This document shows, in pieces, positions 33,540-41,732 of a DNA stretch of 64,000 bases (its first letter is position 1; every line of letters starts with the position of its first letter). The position numbers were made by a program, and so were the translations under genes. Origin of the DNA: Niastella koreensis GR20-10 (lineage in GTDB: Bacteria; Bacteroidota; Bacteroidia; Chitinophagales; Chitinophagaceae); NCBI RefSeq assembly GCF_000246855.1, contig NC_016609.1:1302001-1366000 (forward strand), given 5' to 3'. Under the pieces are notes generated by a model. The model made no database searches. It saw only the letters and a program-made list of their open reading frames with translations, and had not been told where the DNA came from.

Positions 33540-34760
33540 TCACCTAAATTTCTCCCTCAACCCCTTCATATCCTCCCCAATCTTCTTATCCAAGATCTTC
33601 GCATAATGCTGCGTAGTCCGCAGATTCCGGTGTCCCAGCATCTTTGACACCGTTTCAATAGGTACCCCGTTAGTCAGGGTGACCGTTGTGGCAAAGGTAT
33701 GCCGGGCGATGTGGAAGGTAAGATTCTTATGTATCCCACACACGTCAGCGATCTCCTTGAGGTAGGCATTCATTTTCTGATTGCTGTTTATTGGCAGCAC
33801 CAGGTCTTTGCCCTGACATTGAGGATGGTCTTTGTACCGGTCAATGATGGTAAGAGCGGCAGGCAGTAAAGGAATTCGCGCGGAAATATCCGTTTTCTGC
33901 CGACGGCTCACCAGCCACTGTTCACCATCAACGCCAATAATGATCTCAGAGCGTTTCAGCTTTTTTACGTCAGCGTAGGCGAGCCCGGTATAACAACTAA
34001 ATAGGAAAATGTCCCGTACCACCCGGAGCCGGTCGATGGGGAATTGCTGGGCAACCAGGGTTTGCAGTTCGGTTTCTGTAAGGGCTATGCGTTCCACTTC
34101 TCGCAAGGTCATTTTAAAATTGGCAAATGGGTCCTTTACCAACCAGCCATGCCGTACACACCGGTTGATCACTTTCCGGAAATTGGTCAGGTACTTTATG
34201 GTGGAATTGTGGTTACACTTCCGCACGCTTTTTATCCAGAATTCATATTCGCTTATAAATTCGTAATCCAGCTTACTGATATCAATATCATCCACCTTGT
34301 ACTTCCATTGTAAAAAAGTCAACGTATGTCGGTAGGCAGTTTGAAAACGTTCCAGGGTACCGGGCGCATATTCCAGACCTACCAACTCCGCCATCTGGTC
34401 GTTATGTTTCTTAAACACTTCCATCAGCATGTACTTATGCGTCTGGATCTCATGCCCATGAAAAACGGTCTTAATGTTCTCCGCAGTAACCGGGTGGCCA
34501 TGATGTAATAATTGCTGACGGGCTTCATACACCTTCCGTTGTAATAGGTCCAGGTAGCTGTTAAGCGATCGTACATTCTCCGTTTTACCTTCGGCCCTAC
34601 CGGAATCAGTATTCCATTTGGCCGGGTCCCACTTCCGTTTGGTGCTTATTTCACGGCAAACCTTATCAACTGTAACACATAGATAGATTGGCAACTCGCC
34701 TTCTCCTTTGTAATTCCTGGTGCTTTTGAGGTGAAAGAACAAACCGAAACTCTTTTCCAT
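33540..34760 (-). CDS. Tyrosine recombinase beside tRNA-Ser (406 aa)
   Basis: Full-length integrase. The C-terminal catalytic domain has HIARHTFAT, GHRNLRTTQHYAKI and the final tyrosine. At the position where most family members carry the first catalytic arginine it reads CYTGLAYADVKKL, with alanine in place of arginine. Replacement at this site is known in IntDOT-like and other Bacteroides recombinases, so the enzyme may still be active. It is the gene nearest the tRNA-Ser att site, hence probably the integrase of the element. A truncated relative lies at 12908. Confidence 0.9.
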   Translation of the reverse strand: MEKSFGLFFHLKSTRNYKGEGELPIYLCVTVDKVCREISTKRKWDPAKWNTDSGRAEGKTENVRSLNSYLDLLQRKVYEARQQLLHHGHPVTAENIKTVFHGHEIQTHKYMLMEVFKKHNDQMAELVGLEYAPGTLERFQTAYRHTLTFLQWKYKVDDIDISKLDYEFISEYEFWIKSVRKCNHNSTIKYLTNFRKVINRCVRHGWLVKDPFANFKMTLREVERIALTETELQTLVAQQFPIDRLRVVRDIFLFSCYTGLAYADVKKLKRSEIIIGVDGEQWLVSRRQKTDISARIPLLPAALTIIDRYKDHPQCQGKDLVLPINSNQKMNAYLKEIADVCGIHKNLTFHIARHTFATTVTLTNGVPIETVSKMLGHRNLRTTQHYAKILDKKIGEDMKGLREKFR

Positions 34761-34958
34761 AATGACGCTGCATTTAATGGTTTAAAATTACCCCAGCGGG
34801 GCAGTTAAAAAATCGAGTTCAGTTCTTACAAAGTGTTAATAAACAGCGTCTTGAGTAAAGTTTCTGGAGTCTTTGTAAAATTAGATATGACTCCACGGAT
34901 GACTCCGAAAAGTACATCCATAAAGCGGGGTAAAACCAGGTATGCCTAAAAAGCAAAA

Positions 34959-34986
34959 ATCCTGCAAATCGTTGATTTTGCAGGAT
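34959..34986 (-). terminator. Terminator downstream of tRNA-Ser
   Basis: Hairpin AATCCTGCAAA / TTTGCAGGATT with a short loop. On the minus strand it follows the tRNA gene by about 40 bases and is itself followed by a T-rich tract. The element brings this hairpin with it: an almost identical copy marks the end of the decayed element at 13186-13212. Confidence 0.65.
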
Positions 34987-35022
34987 TTCTTACTTTAAGT
35001 TTATCTCAATTAACTGAGCTGA

Positions 35023-35037
35023 GCGGAGAGAGAGGGA
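35023..35037 (-). repeat. Putative attR within tRNA-Ser
   Basis: GCGGAGAGAGAGGGA, identical to 15656-15670, covers the discriminator, acceptor 3' strand and part of the T stem of tRNA-Ser. The tRNA gene stays complete because the element ends at its 3' terminus. Confidence 0.55.
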
Positions 35038-35110
35038 TTCGAACCCTCGGTACAGTTGCCCATACAACGGTTTTCGAGACCGTCCCATTCAACCGCTCTG
35101 GCATCTCTCC
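35024..35110 (-). tRNA. tRNA-Ser (anticodon CGA)
   Basis: The minus strand folds into an 87-base type II tRNA. The acceptor stem is GGAGAGA/TCTCTCC, the anticodon stem is ACGGT/ACCGT with loop CTCGAAA (anticodon CGA, reading UCG), the variable arm is long as expected for serine tRNAs, and the T arm is GAGGG-TTCGAAT-CCCTC. The 3' CCA is not encoded. This is the attachment site of the neighbouring element. Confidence 0.93.
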
Positions 35111-35156
35111 GAAAAGGGGGTGTAATTTAAATGTTTTGGGTTAACCTGCAAAAAAA

Positions 35157-35179
35157 CTGCAGGACCATTGGTCCTGCAG
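35157..35179 (-). terminator. Terminator of the haloperoxidase-like gene
   Basis: Perfect 10-bp arms CTGCAGGACC / GGTCCTGCAG with a 3-base loop. On the minus strand it is followed by TTTTTTT (the A-run at about 35150 on the plus strand). It lies 34 bases past the stop at 35213. Confidence 0.85.
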
Positions 35180-35212
35180 GCTTTAAATTAGGAGATCTGT
35201 ATTTAACGACTG

Positions 35213-36556
35213 TTAGGGATGTTCGTGTTTGGGCGAAACCAATTGGATGGCTGCTATTTCATTGCCCAGTTCTTTACCGAATTTTATAGAAATTTCCTGC
35301 GTAAACCTGTAGTGCAAACCTCCATATATTCTTGATACGGCGGCTTCATCCAGCATGGCCGACAGAGATTTGTAATTCCGTGCTGGTAATCCCCGCCAAT
35401 CGTATGCATTGTCTGTTACAGGAATATCACCGAACTGTTTTATCAACACCTGTACATAGGGTGCATGAATTCCCACGAGACCTGATGTATATTCAGGGTA
35501 GGGCGGGGTAATTAAATAACTCATCCAGGCAGTGTCGATGTTCCGTCGAATATAGGTAACGGGTCTGATGAGGTTGTAATGAAATTTCGACCTGAAGGTG
35601 TTTATGCCACCATCTTTAAATGCAATCCCTGTTTTGGCATACACTTCTGCTGCTTCCCATAGCTTTGCCTTTTGATTTTCCAATACCCAGGTAATAATAG
35701 AAAGAACATGATGGGGTATAGGAATTCCTACGCCCGGGCCACCTGCATCAGCCCACCATGTGGCCGTTGCCTGTTGGTCGGCTTTTGCATTCTTGCCAAT
35801 GTCGTATACTTCTTTAACTGCTTTATAAAATCGCGAGGATGTATCTTCTGAAAAAGGAAAGGGCATTGGTGGCGCCAGGTCCGTTAGGCTATATGCCAGG
35901 AAAGGCCTTGAGTCCTTCAGAAATGGTCCTACCGGCGGGGCATAAGCGGGTGGAGTTGGCACCCAGGAAGCAGGGGTTACTGGTGGTGGTACATAGCCCA
36001 CACTGGAAAGATTGAAATTGTCGGTTAAGGACCAGTTGTAGATGGCTGTGGCAATGTCCCGGCCAAAGGTTTGTGAACGGTCAAGTACATCAGTAGTGCA
36101 GCTCGTTTTAAACCGGTTGTAATTAGCCATTTCCATGGAGTCTATGCTTGCCTTATTGGCATCAGAAAGACCGGTTAAAAACAGTTTAAACATACTTGCC
36201 AGGGCAGCGTTGGCACTTTCGCTCCACAAATACTTTTGCCAGGCATCTGCCTGTGGCATTGCCGGCATTTGATACAAACTGGGGGCTAAACTTTCGGCTC
36301 CTTTGTTTCCAGGTCGTACAGCTTCATAAAGGCCTACACCAATAAACCCAAAGTTCCTGAAATTCTGAAGAACGACTGGTTGTGGATTGGCTGGCCGTTG
36401 AACCATTGCTATAAATTTATACCAGTCATATACTACATTGGCGCTTTCTTCCTGCGGATGTGGTGGTTGATCTATTTTACGGCAACCAAATATCAGGCTT
36501 ATTAGTAGTATTATGGGTAATAGTTTTTCACTACAACCTTTGGATATTGATAGCAT
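35213..36556 (-). CDS. Vanadium haloperoxidase-like PAP2 lipoprotein
   Basis: 447 residues with a lipoprotein-like signal (IILLISLIFGC). The C-terminal half carries the PAP2/vanadium-haloperoxidase phosphate-binding arrangement: KFHYNLIRP (lysine and arginine), then YPEYTSGLVGIHA in place of the usual P-S-G-H, then SRIYGGLHYRF with arginine and histidine. The degenerate middle motif makes haloperoxidase activity uncertain; a phosphatase or unknown activity is possible. It is anchored at the periplasmic or outer face. Solitary gene with its own terminator. Confidence 0.75.
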   Translation of the reverse strand: MLSISKGCSEKLLPIILLISLIFGCRKIDQPPHPQEESANVVYDWYKFIAMVQRPANPQPVVLQNFRNFGFIGVGLYEAVRPGNKGAESLAPSLYQMPAMPQADAWQKYLWSESANAALASMFKLFLTGLSDANKASIDSMEMANYNRFKTSCTTDVLDRSQTFGRDIATAIYNWSLTDNFNLSSVGYVPPPVTPASWVPTPPAYAPPVGPFLKDSRPFLAYSLTDLAPPMPFPFSEDTSSRFYKAVKEVYDIGKNAKADQQATATWWADAGGPGVGIPIPHHVLSIITWVLENQKAKLWEAAEVYAKTGIAFKDGGINTFRSKFHYNLIRPVTYIRRNIDTAWMSYLITPPYPEYTSGLVGIHAPYVQVLIKQFGDIPVTDNAYDWRGLPARNYKSLSAMLDEAAVSRIYGGLHYRFTQEISIKFGKELGNEIAAIQLVSPKHEHP

Positions 36557-36774
36557 AACGAATCATTTTGGGTTAAAAATGAATAGAAGAGTGAGAGATG
36601 CGAATCGTGATTATTGTATCGTAGTGGATGGATTGAAAACAATACTGGTTAACCTGTGATGTCTACTCAAAGGTAGCGGATAAATAATGTATAATTAAAA
36701 TATAACCGGCCAAAACTGCCAAAGCCTGACGATGGTCAGTGTATCTCAGGAGCACTATTGGGAAGATACAAAAA

Positions 36775-36803
36775 AGCCCTCAAATCTTCCCGATTTGAAG
36801 GCT
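36775..36803 (-). terminator. Terminator of the aldo/keto reductase gene
   Basis: Arms AGCCCTCAAATC / GATTTGAAGGCT (one mismatch) with a short loop, followed on the minus strand by TTTTTTG. It lies 23 bases past the stop at 36826. Confidence 0.8.
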
Positions 36804-36825
36804 TTTGCCTGAAGCAACAGGTGAT

Positions 36826-37872
36826 TTACCCTTGCACGGCACCGTGGAAGATCTCATTATGTACTGAGTCCATCAACTGTTGGTTGAACCAATGCGGGTA
36901 TAAATTGGCTGGTTTTGTGAGCGCATCCAATTGCTGAATTTGCGTGGCGCTTAATTTAATTCTAATGGCTCCCAGATTATCTTCTAACTGGTGCATTTTT
37001 GTGGCACCGATAAGAATACTTGCCACAACCGGTTTGGTGAGCAACCAGGCCAGCGCTATTTGCGCAACAGAGGCCTGGTGTTCGCTGGCCAATTCTTTTA
37101 ATACATCCACTACTTTAAAACCAAACTCTTTATCAAAAGGAATGAGGTCGAAGCCTGAGAGCCGGTTTTGCGGGTCTTTCAGATTTTCCCGGTTGTATTT
37201 CCCACTCAGAAAACCGCCTGCCAACGGGCCCCAGATGGTCATTCCAATACCGGCGTGTTGCATAAGCTGTACCACATCATGTTCCACATCCCGGCCAACT
37301 AATGTATAGTTCATCTGGCCATTACAGAAAGTAGCCCACCCGTTATCTTTCTGCATTTGATAAGCCAGTGCTGCTTTCCAGGCTGACCAGTTTGAGTAAC
37401 CGACGTATCGTACTTTACCCGATTCCACCAGGCTGTTGAGTGCTGCCAGCGTTTCTTCCAACGGGGTAAAGGGATCTTCTTTGTGCAGCAGGTACAGATC
37501 TATATAATCTGTATTCAGTCGTTTTAAACTTTGTTCGCAGGAAAACAGGATATGCTTTTTCGATAGTCCGGCCTGGGTTACCGGGCTGCCTGTTCTAAAA
37601 CCTGCTTTAGTGGTAATGATAACATTTTGCCGGTGTGGCGCCAGCAATTTCCCTAACATGATCTCTGATTGACCGTTAGCATATCCATCGGCGGTATCGA
37701 AAAAATTAATACCTGCTTCCAGGGACCTGTTGATCATTTCCTGCGCCAGTTGCTGATCAACTTTGTAAATAGCTTTAATGGAAGCATCGTCGCCGAAGGT
37801 CATGGCGCCAAAAGCCAGTTTGGATACGATAAGTCCGGTGTTACCGAGTGTAGTGTATTCCATAATTTTCAT
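36826..37872 (-). CDS. Aldo/keto reductase
   Basis: 348 residues, or 345 from the second ATG, which gives the more usual MEYTTLGNTGL start. The TIM-barrel NADPH-dependent family is clear: the catalytic tetrad is visible as aspartate and tyrosine in FFDTADGYANGQSE, lysine in VIITTKAG and histidine in LYLLHKEDP. Further signatures are VRYVGYSNWSAWK and, near the end, KPVVASILIGATK, the cofactor-binding segment. It reduces carbonyl compounds; the physiological substrate is unknown. No operon partner. Confidence 0.92.
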   Translation of the reverse strand: MKIMEYTTLGNTGLIVSKLAFGAMTFGDDASIKAIYKVDQQLAQEMINRSLEAGINFFDTADGYANGQSEIMLGKLLAPHRQNVIITTKAGFRTGSPVTQAGLSKKHILFSCEQSLKRLNTDYIDLYLLHKEDPFTPLEETLAALNSLVESGKVRYVGYSNWSAWKAALAYQMQKDNGWATFCNGQMNYTLVGRDVEHDVVQLMQHAGIGMTIWGPLAGGFLSGKYNRENLKDPQNRLSGFDLIPFDKEFGFKVVDVLKELASEHQASVAQIALAWLLTKPVVASILIGATKMHQLEDNLGAIRIKLSATQIQQLDALTKPANLYPHWFNQQLMDSVHNEIFHGAVQG

Positions 37873-38037
37873 TTGTGATTTATCGTTAATGGGTCGTCAA
37901 AAATAAATACTATTTACGTATATCCATACCGGATAAAAAAGTTAAATTTAGAATAAGGCGTATTATTCATTCCGGAATTATTTCTTCCCCTTTAATCCGG
38001 CTCTGCTTTCATTTACACCAATCTAAATTTCTTTTTT

Positions 38038-38949
38038 ATGAACCGATTAAACCTTACAACAGTAGTTGTGATCCTGGTAACGATTGCAGCCTGTAAAAAA
38101 AATGTTACTGCAGATAAAATTGCATTGGCCGCTAAAACCAGCCATGCGGTGGAAGAGTGTCAGCCTGTTATGTACAACCTGGTGGTTGATTCTGCTTCCG
38201 GCTTCTCCTATATTTTTAAAGTAGCGGGTTCGCCCGGCGCCGGCCCTATCTCCGTTACGCCCTATGTGGTAAGTGGCACCAACCAGTTGAAAGACTGCAG
38301 TGGTAATCCCATTTTGCGCGCCAGTGGGTTGTCGTACGATCCTGCAACCGGTGTCTTTTGGGGTACTACCGGCGCTACGGGGTCTGTACCAAATGCCATT
38401 TTAAAATTTATCGATCCTAATTGTGTAACCATAGTTTCTCTCCCCAACCCGTGTGGTCTTGTGCTTGATGTAAGCGATATAGAAAGGGACCAGACCTCAG
38501 GTGTGTTTTATGCTATCAACCGGGGAACGGTAGCGCCTAATAACCGGATCGTTAAACTGGGGGTGGCCGGTTCCTTTGCCGCTAATTGTTTACCTAATCC
38601 TTTGCCCGTGGGGCTGCGTGCACGTGGTTTAACTTTTAACTGCAACGGTCAGTTATACGTGATGCATACCAGCGGATCTTCGGGTACAATTGTATTTGTT
38701 GATAAAGTTACAGGCCTGAATGGCGCCACCTACCCATACCCGGGGCCAATCACTTCTTCGGCATCGGTGCCTGTGCCCGAGCTGGGTTTACATTTCGACT
38801 GTGGCTGTATCGGGCGTTTTATCACGGGTAGTTTTAATCCCACCGGGGCTCCGCTTATGACGGATGGCATGCCATCGGGATTGGGCACGCCTGTTTACAA
38901 TGCCGTACTGGGTGGCCTGAAACCTACGGTTGATTTTGCCCGTCCTTAA
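38038..38949 (+). CDS. Lipoprotein with beta-propeller-like repeats
   Basis: 303 residues with a lipoprotein signal (VVVILVTIAAC, lipobox TIAAC followed by KKN). The mature part contains several blocks of the form G-L-S/T-Y/F-D/N-x-x-T/G-x-x-W/Y (ASGLSYDPATGVFWGTTG, DIERDQTSGVFYAINRG, RARGLTFNCNGQLYVMHTSG), typical of beta-propeller blades. No catalytic motif. Solitary gene followed by a strong terminator. Confidence 0.65.
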   Translation: MNRLNLTTVVVILVTIAACKKNVTADKIALAAKTSHAVEECQPVMYNLVVDSASGFSYIFKVAGSPGAGPISVTPYVVSGTNQLKDCSGNPILRASGLSYDPATGVFWGTTGATGSVPNAILKFIDPNCVTIVSLPNPCGLVLDVSDIERDQTSGVFYAINRGTVAPNNRIVKLGVAGSFAANCLPNPLPVGLRARGLTFNCNGQLYVMHTSGSSGTIVFVDKVTGLNGATYPYPGPITSSASVPVPELGLHFDCGCIGRFITGSFNPTGAPLMTDGMPSGLGTPVYNAVLGGLKPTVDFARP

Positions 38950-38978
38950 TTAGCGGAGGAATGATCCCGGAATGAAGG

Positions 38979-39002
38979 CCCGCCGAAGATTGCTTCGGCG
39001 GG
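38979..39002 (+). terminator. Terminator after the propeller lipoprotein
   Basis: Perfect 10-bp GC-rich arms CCCGCCGAAG / CTTCGGCGGG with loop ATTG, followed by TTTGTTTATT. Confidence 0.85.
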
Positions 39003-39020
39003 TTTGTTTATTACTGTATT

Positions 39021-39173
39021 TTATCTAACTCCTGATTGATTAAACCTCAATTCGTCACTGCTTAATGAAAGCTCCATTGCTGCGGCCGTGAGCAAACCTC
39101 TTTCCATGGGACTGTAAACGATAATGCCGGTGTTGGTCTCCTGTCGCCCAATTTCCTGTATTCCATTTTAAAA
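39021..39173 (-). pseudogene. Aldo/keto reductase fragment
   Basis: The minus strand encodes about 45 residues ending at 39021 that include NTGIIVYSPMERGLLTAAAM, the typical aldo/keto reductase segment between the substrate loop and the cofactor site (I-V-Y-S-P-M-x-R-G-L-L-T). Upstream the frame has no start and downstream it stops too early. It is unrelated in sequence to the complete reductase at 36826 beyond the family motif. Probably a degraded gene. Confidence 0.5.
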
Positions 39174-39178
39174 ACTAA

Positions 39179-39805
39179 TTAATTATGTTGGTTTACTAAC
39201 TCATGTTTGGTGGTTGTTTTAAATACCTGACTTAAGTGCGCACGATACTTCTTCATGTCGCGATCGATATTGGCGTTCTTTTCTATGTCGTGGAAATGAA
39301 AACTTGTCAGCGGTTTCATGCCGGTAAAAGCGTTCATCCGGTGGAACCCAAACAAGGGGCCTTCATCGACACTGTGTTCATTAAAGAATTCTCCAGGTAA
39401 AGTAAAGGCTGTCTCCGGTGCATTCCAACTGGTGGTAAGCATGTAATGTCTACCGTGCAGCATGCCGCCTGTTCCATAATTGATTTTGGGATTTTCTGCT
39501 TTACGTCCGTCGCTATGATAGATGCCTTTGTTATGACCGGCCGTAAATACTTCGTCGATGTATTTTTTGAATCCATGTGGTACCTGGAACCACCAGATGG
39601 GCGTGTGATAAATGATTACATCGGCCCAAACGAATTTCTCTACTTCTTCTTTGGGAACATATCCTTCAGCAATGTTTGTTTGTTTAATTTGCACTTGCTC
39701 CTGATCATCGAAAAAAGTAAGTGTTTCCGCTGTTACGGTTTGATTGAACCGTCCGCCTGAATGACCAAAATGTTGTCCTGCGTTTATGATTAAGATCTTT
39801 TTCAT
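39179..39805 (-). CDS. NAD(P)H-dependent quinone oxidoreductase, MdaB-like
   Basis: 208 residues of flavodoxin-like fold. It begins MKKILIINAGQHFGHSGGRF (phosphate-binding loop) and continues WADVIIYHTPIWWFQVPHGF and FGFHRMNAFTGMKPLTSFHF, which is the pattern of MdaB (modulator of drug activity B). Such enzymes use FAD and NADPH to reduce quinones by two electrons and protect against oxidative stress. It is divergent from the LysR gene at 39906, which very likely regulates it. Confidence 0.88.
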   Translation of the reverse strand: MKKILIINAGQHFGHSGGRFNQTVTAETLTFFDDQEQVQIKQTNIAEGYVPKEEVEKFVWADVIIYHTPIWWFQVPHGFKKYIDEVFTAGHNKGIYHSDGRKAENPKINYGTGGMLHGRHYMLTTSWNAPETAFTLPGEFFNEHSVDEGPLFGFHRMNAFTGMKPLTSFHFHDIEKNANIDRDMKKYRAHLSQVFKTTTKHELVNQHN

Positions 39806-39874
39806 TCTCCTTCTATTTTTATTGACAGGGCAAAATTAGACCAGCCCCTGGTATTATAGAAATAAGATGATTTA

Positions 39875-39882
39875 TACCTTTG
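39875..39882 (+). promoter_or_regulatory. -7 promoter box of the LysR gene
   Basis: TACCTTTG fits the Bacteroidota -7 consensus TAnnTTTG, 23 bases before the LysR start codon at 39906. No clear -33 TTG is present, as is common for regulated promoters. Confidence 0.4.
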
Positions 39883-39905
39883 TATCATAAAAATAATAGT
39901 TGATT

Positions 39906-40826
39906 ATGGTTAACCTGGAATGGTACAGGACCTTTAAAGCGATCTATAGAACCGGAACGTTAACCGGCGCGGCGGATGCGCTGTTTATTTCACAGCCGGG
40001 TGTCAGCTTACATTTGAGTTCGCTGGAAACGTATGTGGGGTATAAACTATTCGATCGTACAGGGCGTAAAATGATCCCTACCGAGCGGGGTAAGGTATTG
40101 TACAATGCTATTGCTGATGCACTGACAAAACTGGAAGATGTGGAGATGAATTTTCAACGGTCGATAGAAAAGCATACGCCTACCATTAGTGTAGGCATGT
40201 GTTTTGAAACCTTCCAGATAACGCTGGAGCAGTATGTTTCAAAACTTCCATTTAACCTCATCATCAGTTTTGGCGAGTATCCGGAGATGTTGGACCAGCT
40301 GGATAAAGGCATTCTTGATCTGATCATCACGCCTAAAAAAGGAGTTTCAGGAACCATAGAACATGAAGCCTTTTCGTCGGAGAACATTGTGCTGGTAGGC
40401 GGCAAGGATGTAGATCTGGATGCATTCAGGAAAGTGCATAAAACCAAAAACAGGGATAAAACAGAGCAGTGGTTAAAACAACAAAAATGGTATGGGACCA
40501 CCGGTGATATGGAGCATCTGTTTAGCTTCTGGACGTTGAATTTTGGCAAGAAGCCTGCCTTTCGGCCGAATTATATTGTACCGAACCTGAACTCTATTGT
40601 ACGGTGTTTAAGCGGCGGTACAGGCCTGGCCGTGATCCCGGATTTTCTTTGTTATACGGAAATTGAAAGCGGCCAGATAAAACTGATCTGGGAAGGAGAT
40701 AAGAAAGTGAAGAATACGCTTTATTTTGGTACAAGAAAGAAAACCACGCACCAGGAAGAAATTGATCATATCAAAGTGTTGTTCCGGCAGGTGATGGGAA
40801 AGATCAATCAGGGGAAACGTAAATAA
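39906..40826 (+). CDS. LysR-family transcriptional regulator
   Basis: 306 residues; a TTG two codons earlier is an alternative start. The N-terminal winged helix-turn-helix is YRTGTLTGAADALFISQPGV followed by LHLSSLETYVGYKLFDRTG. The remainder is the periplasmic-binding-like effector domain (ISVGMCFETFQITLEQYVSK, GGTGLAVIPDFLCYTEIESG). It is divergent from the MdaB-like reductase with a 100-base gap; LysR proteins usually control the divergent neighbour and often sense redox-active compounds. Confidence 0.9.
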   Translation: MVNLEWYRTFKAIYRTGTLTGAADALFISQPGVSLHLSSLETYVGYKLFDRTGRKMIPTERGKVLYNAIADALTKLEDVEMNFQRSIEKHTPTISVGMCFETFQITLEQYVSKLPFNLIISFGEYPEMLDQLDKGILDLIITPKKGVSGTIEHEAFSSENIVLVGGKDVDLDAFRKVHKTKNRDKTEQWLKQQKWYGTTGDMEHLFSFWTLNFGKKPAFRPNYIVPNLNSIVRCLSGGTGLAVIPDFLCYTEIESGQIKLIWEGDKKVKNTLYFGTRKKTTHQEEIDHIKVLFRQVMGKINQGKRK

Positions 40827-40960
40827 TAAGCAATGGACCCAATGATTTTCCCACCGGCTTGCTCCACCTTATTCATCACGGTGTCAATTGAGGGACTTGC
40901 ATTAATATAGATCATGGTGCCATTGGCAGAGGGGTTGTTCTTAGCTGGATGTTCGTTTGT
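40808..40960 (-). pseudogene. Glyoxalase/VOC-family fragment
   Basis: The minus strand reads NPSANGTMIYINASPSIDTV, then MNKVEQAGGKIIGS, the characteristic second half-module of VOC proteins (G-x-x-I/V-Y-I/L-N ... V-E-x-A-G-G-K). The first module and the end are missing, and the last codons overlap the end of the LysR gene. A remnant only. Confidence 0.45.
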
Positions 40961-41036
40961 GCGTCTATCTTTTTTAGCTTTCCCATGGGATAAAAATTTG
41001 CGTGTAAAGAACTGTAAATGCAAATTTTTTGCCCGG

Positions 41037-41585
41037 CTATTTCTTAGCCCACAACGGCTTCTTTTTCAGTACTGTGTTATAAACGGGACAACCGGGGGCG
41101 TGGGCCCCGGGCAGGTAACCGGTACTCATTAAAAATTCATTTACTATTTCCCCACCGGTGAATTTGAATGTTTTTTTAAACAGCTTTACCCATTCCTCTT
41201 TTGTTTTGGGATGGTGTTGCTGGAGCCAGGTCTCAAATGAACCAAATTCTTTCTGGAGCGTTAGAATGGCTTTGGCATTTTCTATGGCGGCATTTACTTT
41301 TAGTTTATTGCGGATAATGCCGGCATCATTCAACAGGCGTTCCCGGTCAGATTCTTTGTACGCTGCTACCTTCTTTATGCTGAAATTGCTATAGGCTTTG
41401 CGGAAGCTTGCTTCTTTTTTCAGGATGGTTTCCCAGCTTAAACCTGCCTGGTTGATCTCCATGATCAAGCGGCCAAACAATTCATCATCATCGTGAATAG
41501 GAAAGCCATAATGATTATCATGATAATGTTTATGCAGGCTGCGCCTGGGTTCTTCCATGGAAGGGATTACGCTGCAATACGACAT
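41037..41585 (-). CDS. tag: DNA-3-methyladenine glycosylase I
   Basis: 182 residues, the normal length. The N-terminus has YHDNHYGFPIHDDDELFGRL, then MEINQAGLSWETILKKEASF, the family signature with the conserved tryptophan and glutamate. The end has AHAPGCPVY with the zinc-binding histidine and cysteine that pair with C4 near the start (MSYC). The enzyme removes 3-methyladenine from alkylated DNA in base excision repair in the cytoplasm. Confidence 0.93.
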   Translation of the reverse strand: MSYCSVIPSMEEPRRSLHKHYHDNHYGFPIHDDDELFGRLIMEINQAGLSWETILKKEASFRKAYSNFSIKKVAAYKESDRERLLNDAGIIRNKLKVNAAIENAKAILTLQKEFGSFETWLQQHHPKTKEEWVKLFKKTFKFTGGEIVNEFLMSTGYLPGAHAPGCPVYNTVLKKKPLWAKK

Positions 41586-41680
41586 GTGGGTAGATTATTA
41601 ATGCCTAAAGGTATTGATAATGCCTGGTAATTTTTGTAGCCAAACTGGTTTTAGTTGTAGTCTGGTTGACGGGCAAAAAA

Positions 41681-41708
41681 ATAGACTATCCGGGTGGGAA
41701 TAGTCTAT
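41681..41708 (-). terminator. Terminator of the DUF7151-like lipoprotein gene
   Basis: Arms ATAGACTA / TAGTCTAT, followed on the minus strand by TTTTTTT (A-run at 41674-41681 on the plus strand). It lies 25 bases past the stop at 41733. Confidence 0.75.
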
Positions 41709-41732
41709 GTAAACTAAGAAACCGCCGAAAAA

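Larger units (their letters stand above)
15656..35037. mobile_element. Integrative and mobilizable element at tRNA-Ser
   Basis: About 19.4 kb between 15-bp direct repeats, with the intact tRNA-Ser gene at the right end and two tyrosine recombinases beside it. It carries a double DUF262-HNH gene, an OLD-family nuclease, a mobilization cassette (membrane protein, excisionase-like protein, accessory Mob protein, relaxase), a candidate oriT, a regulator with a palindromic operator and an unassigned five-gene operon. There are no conjugation (Tra) genes, so it would need a helper. The left border is inferred. Confidence 0.6.
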
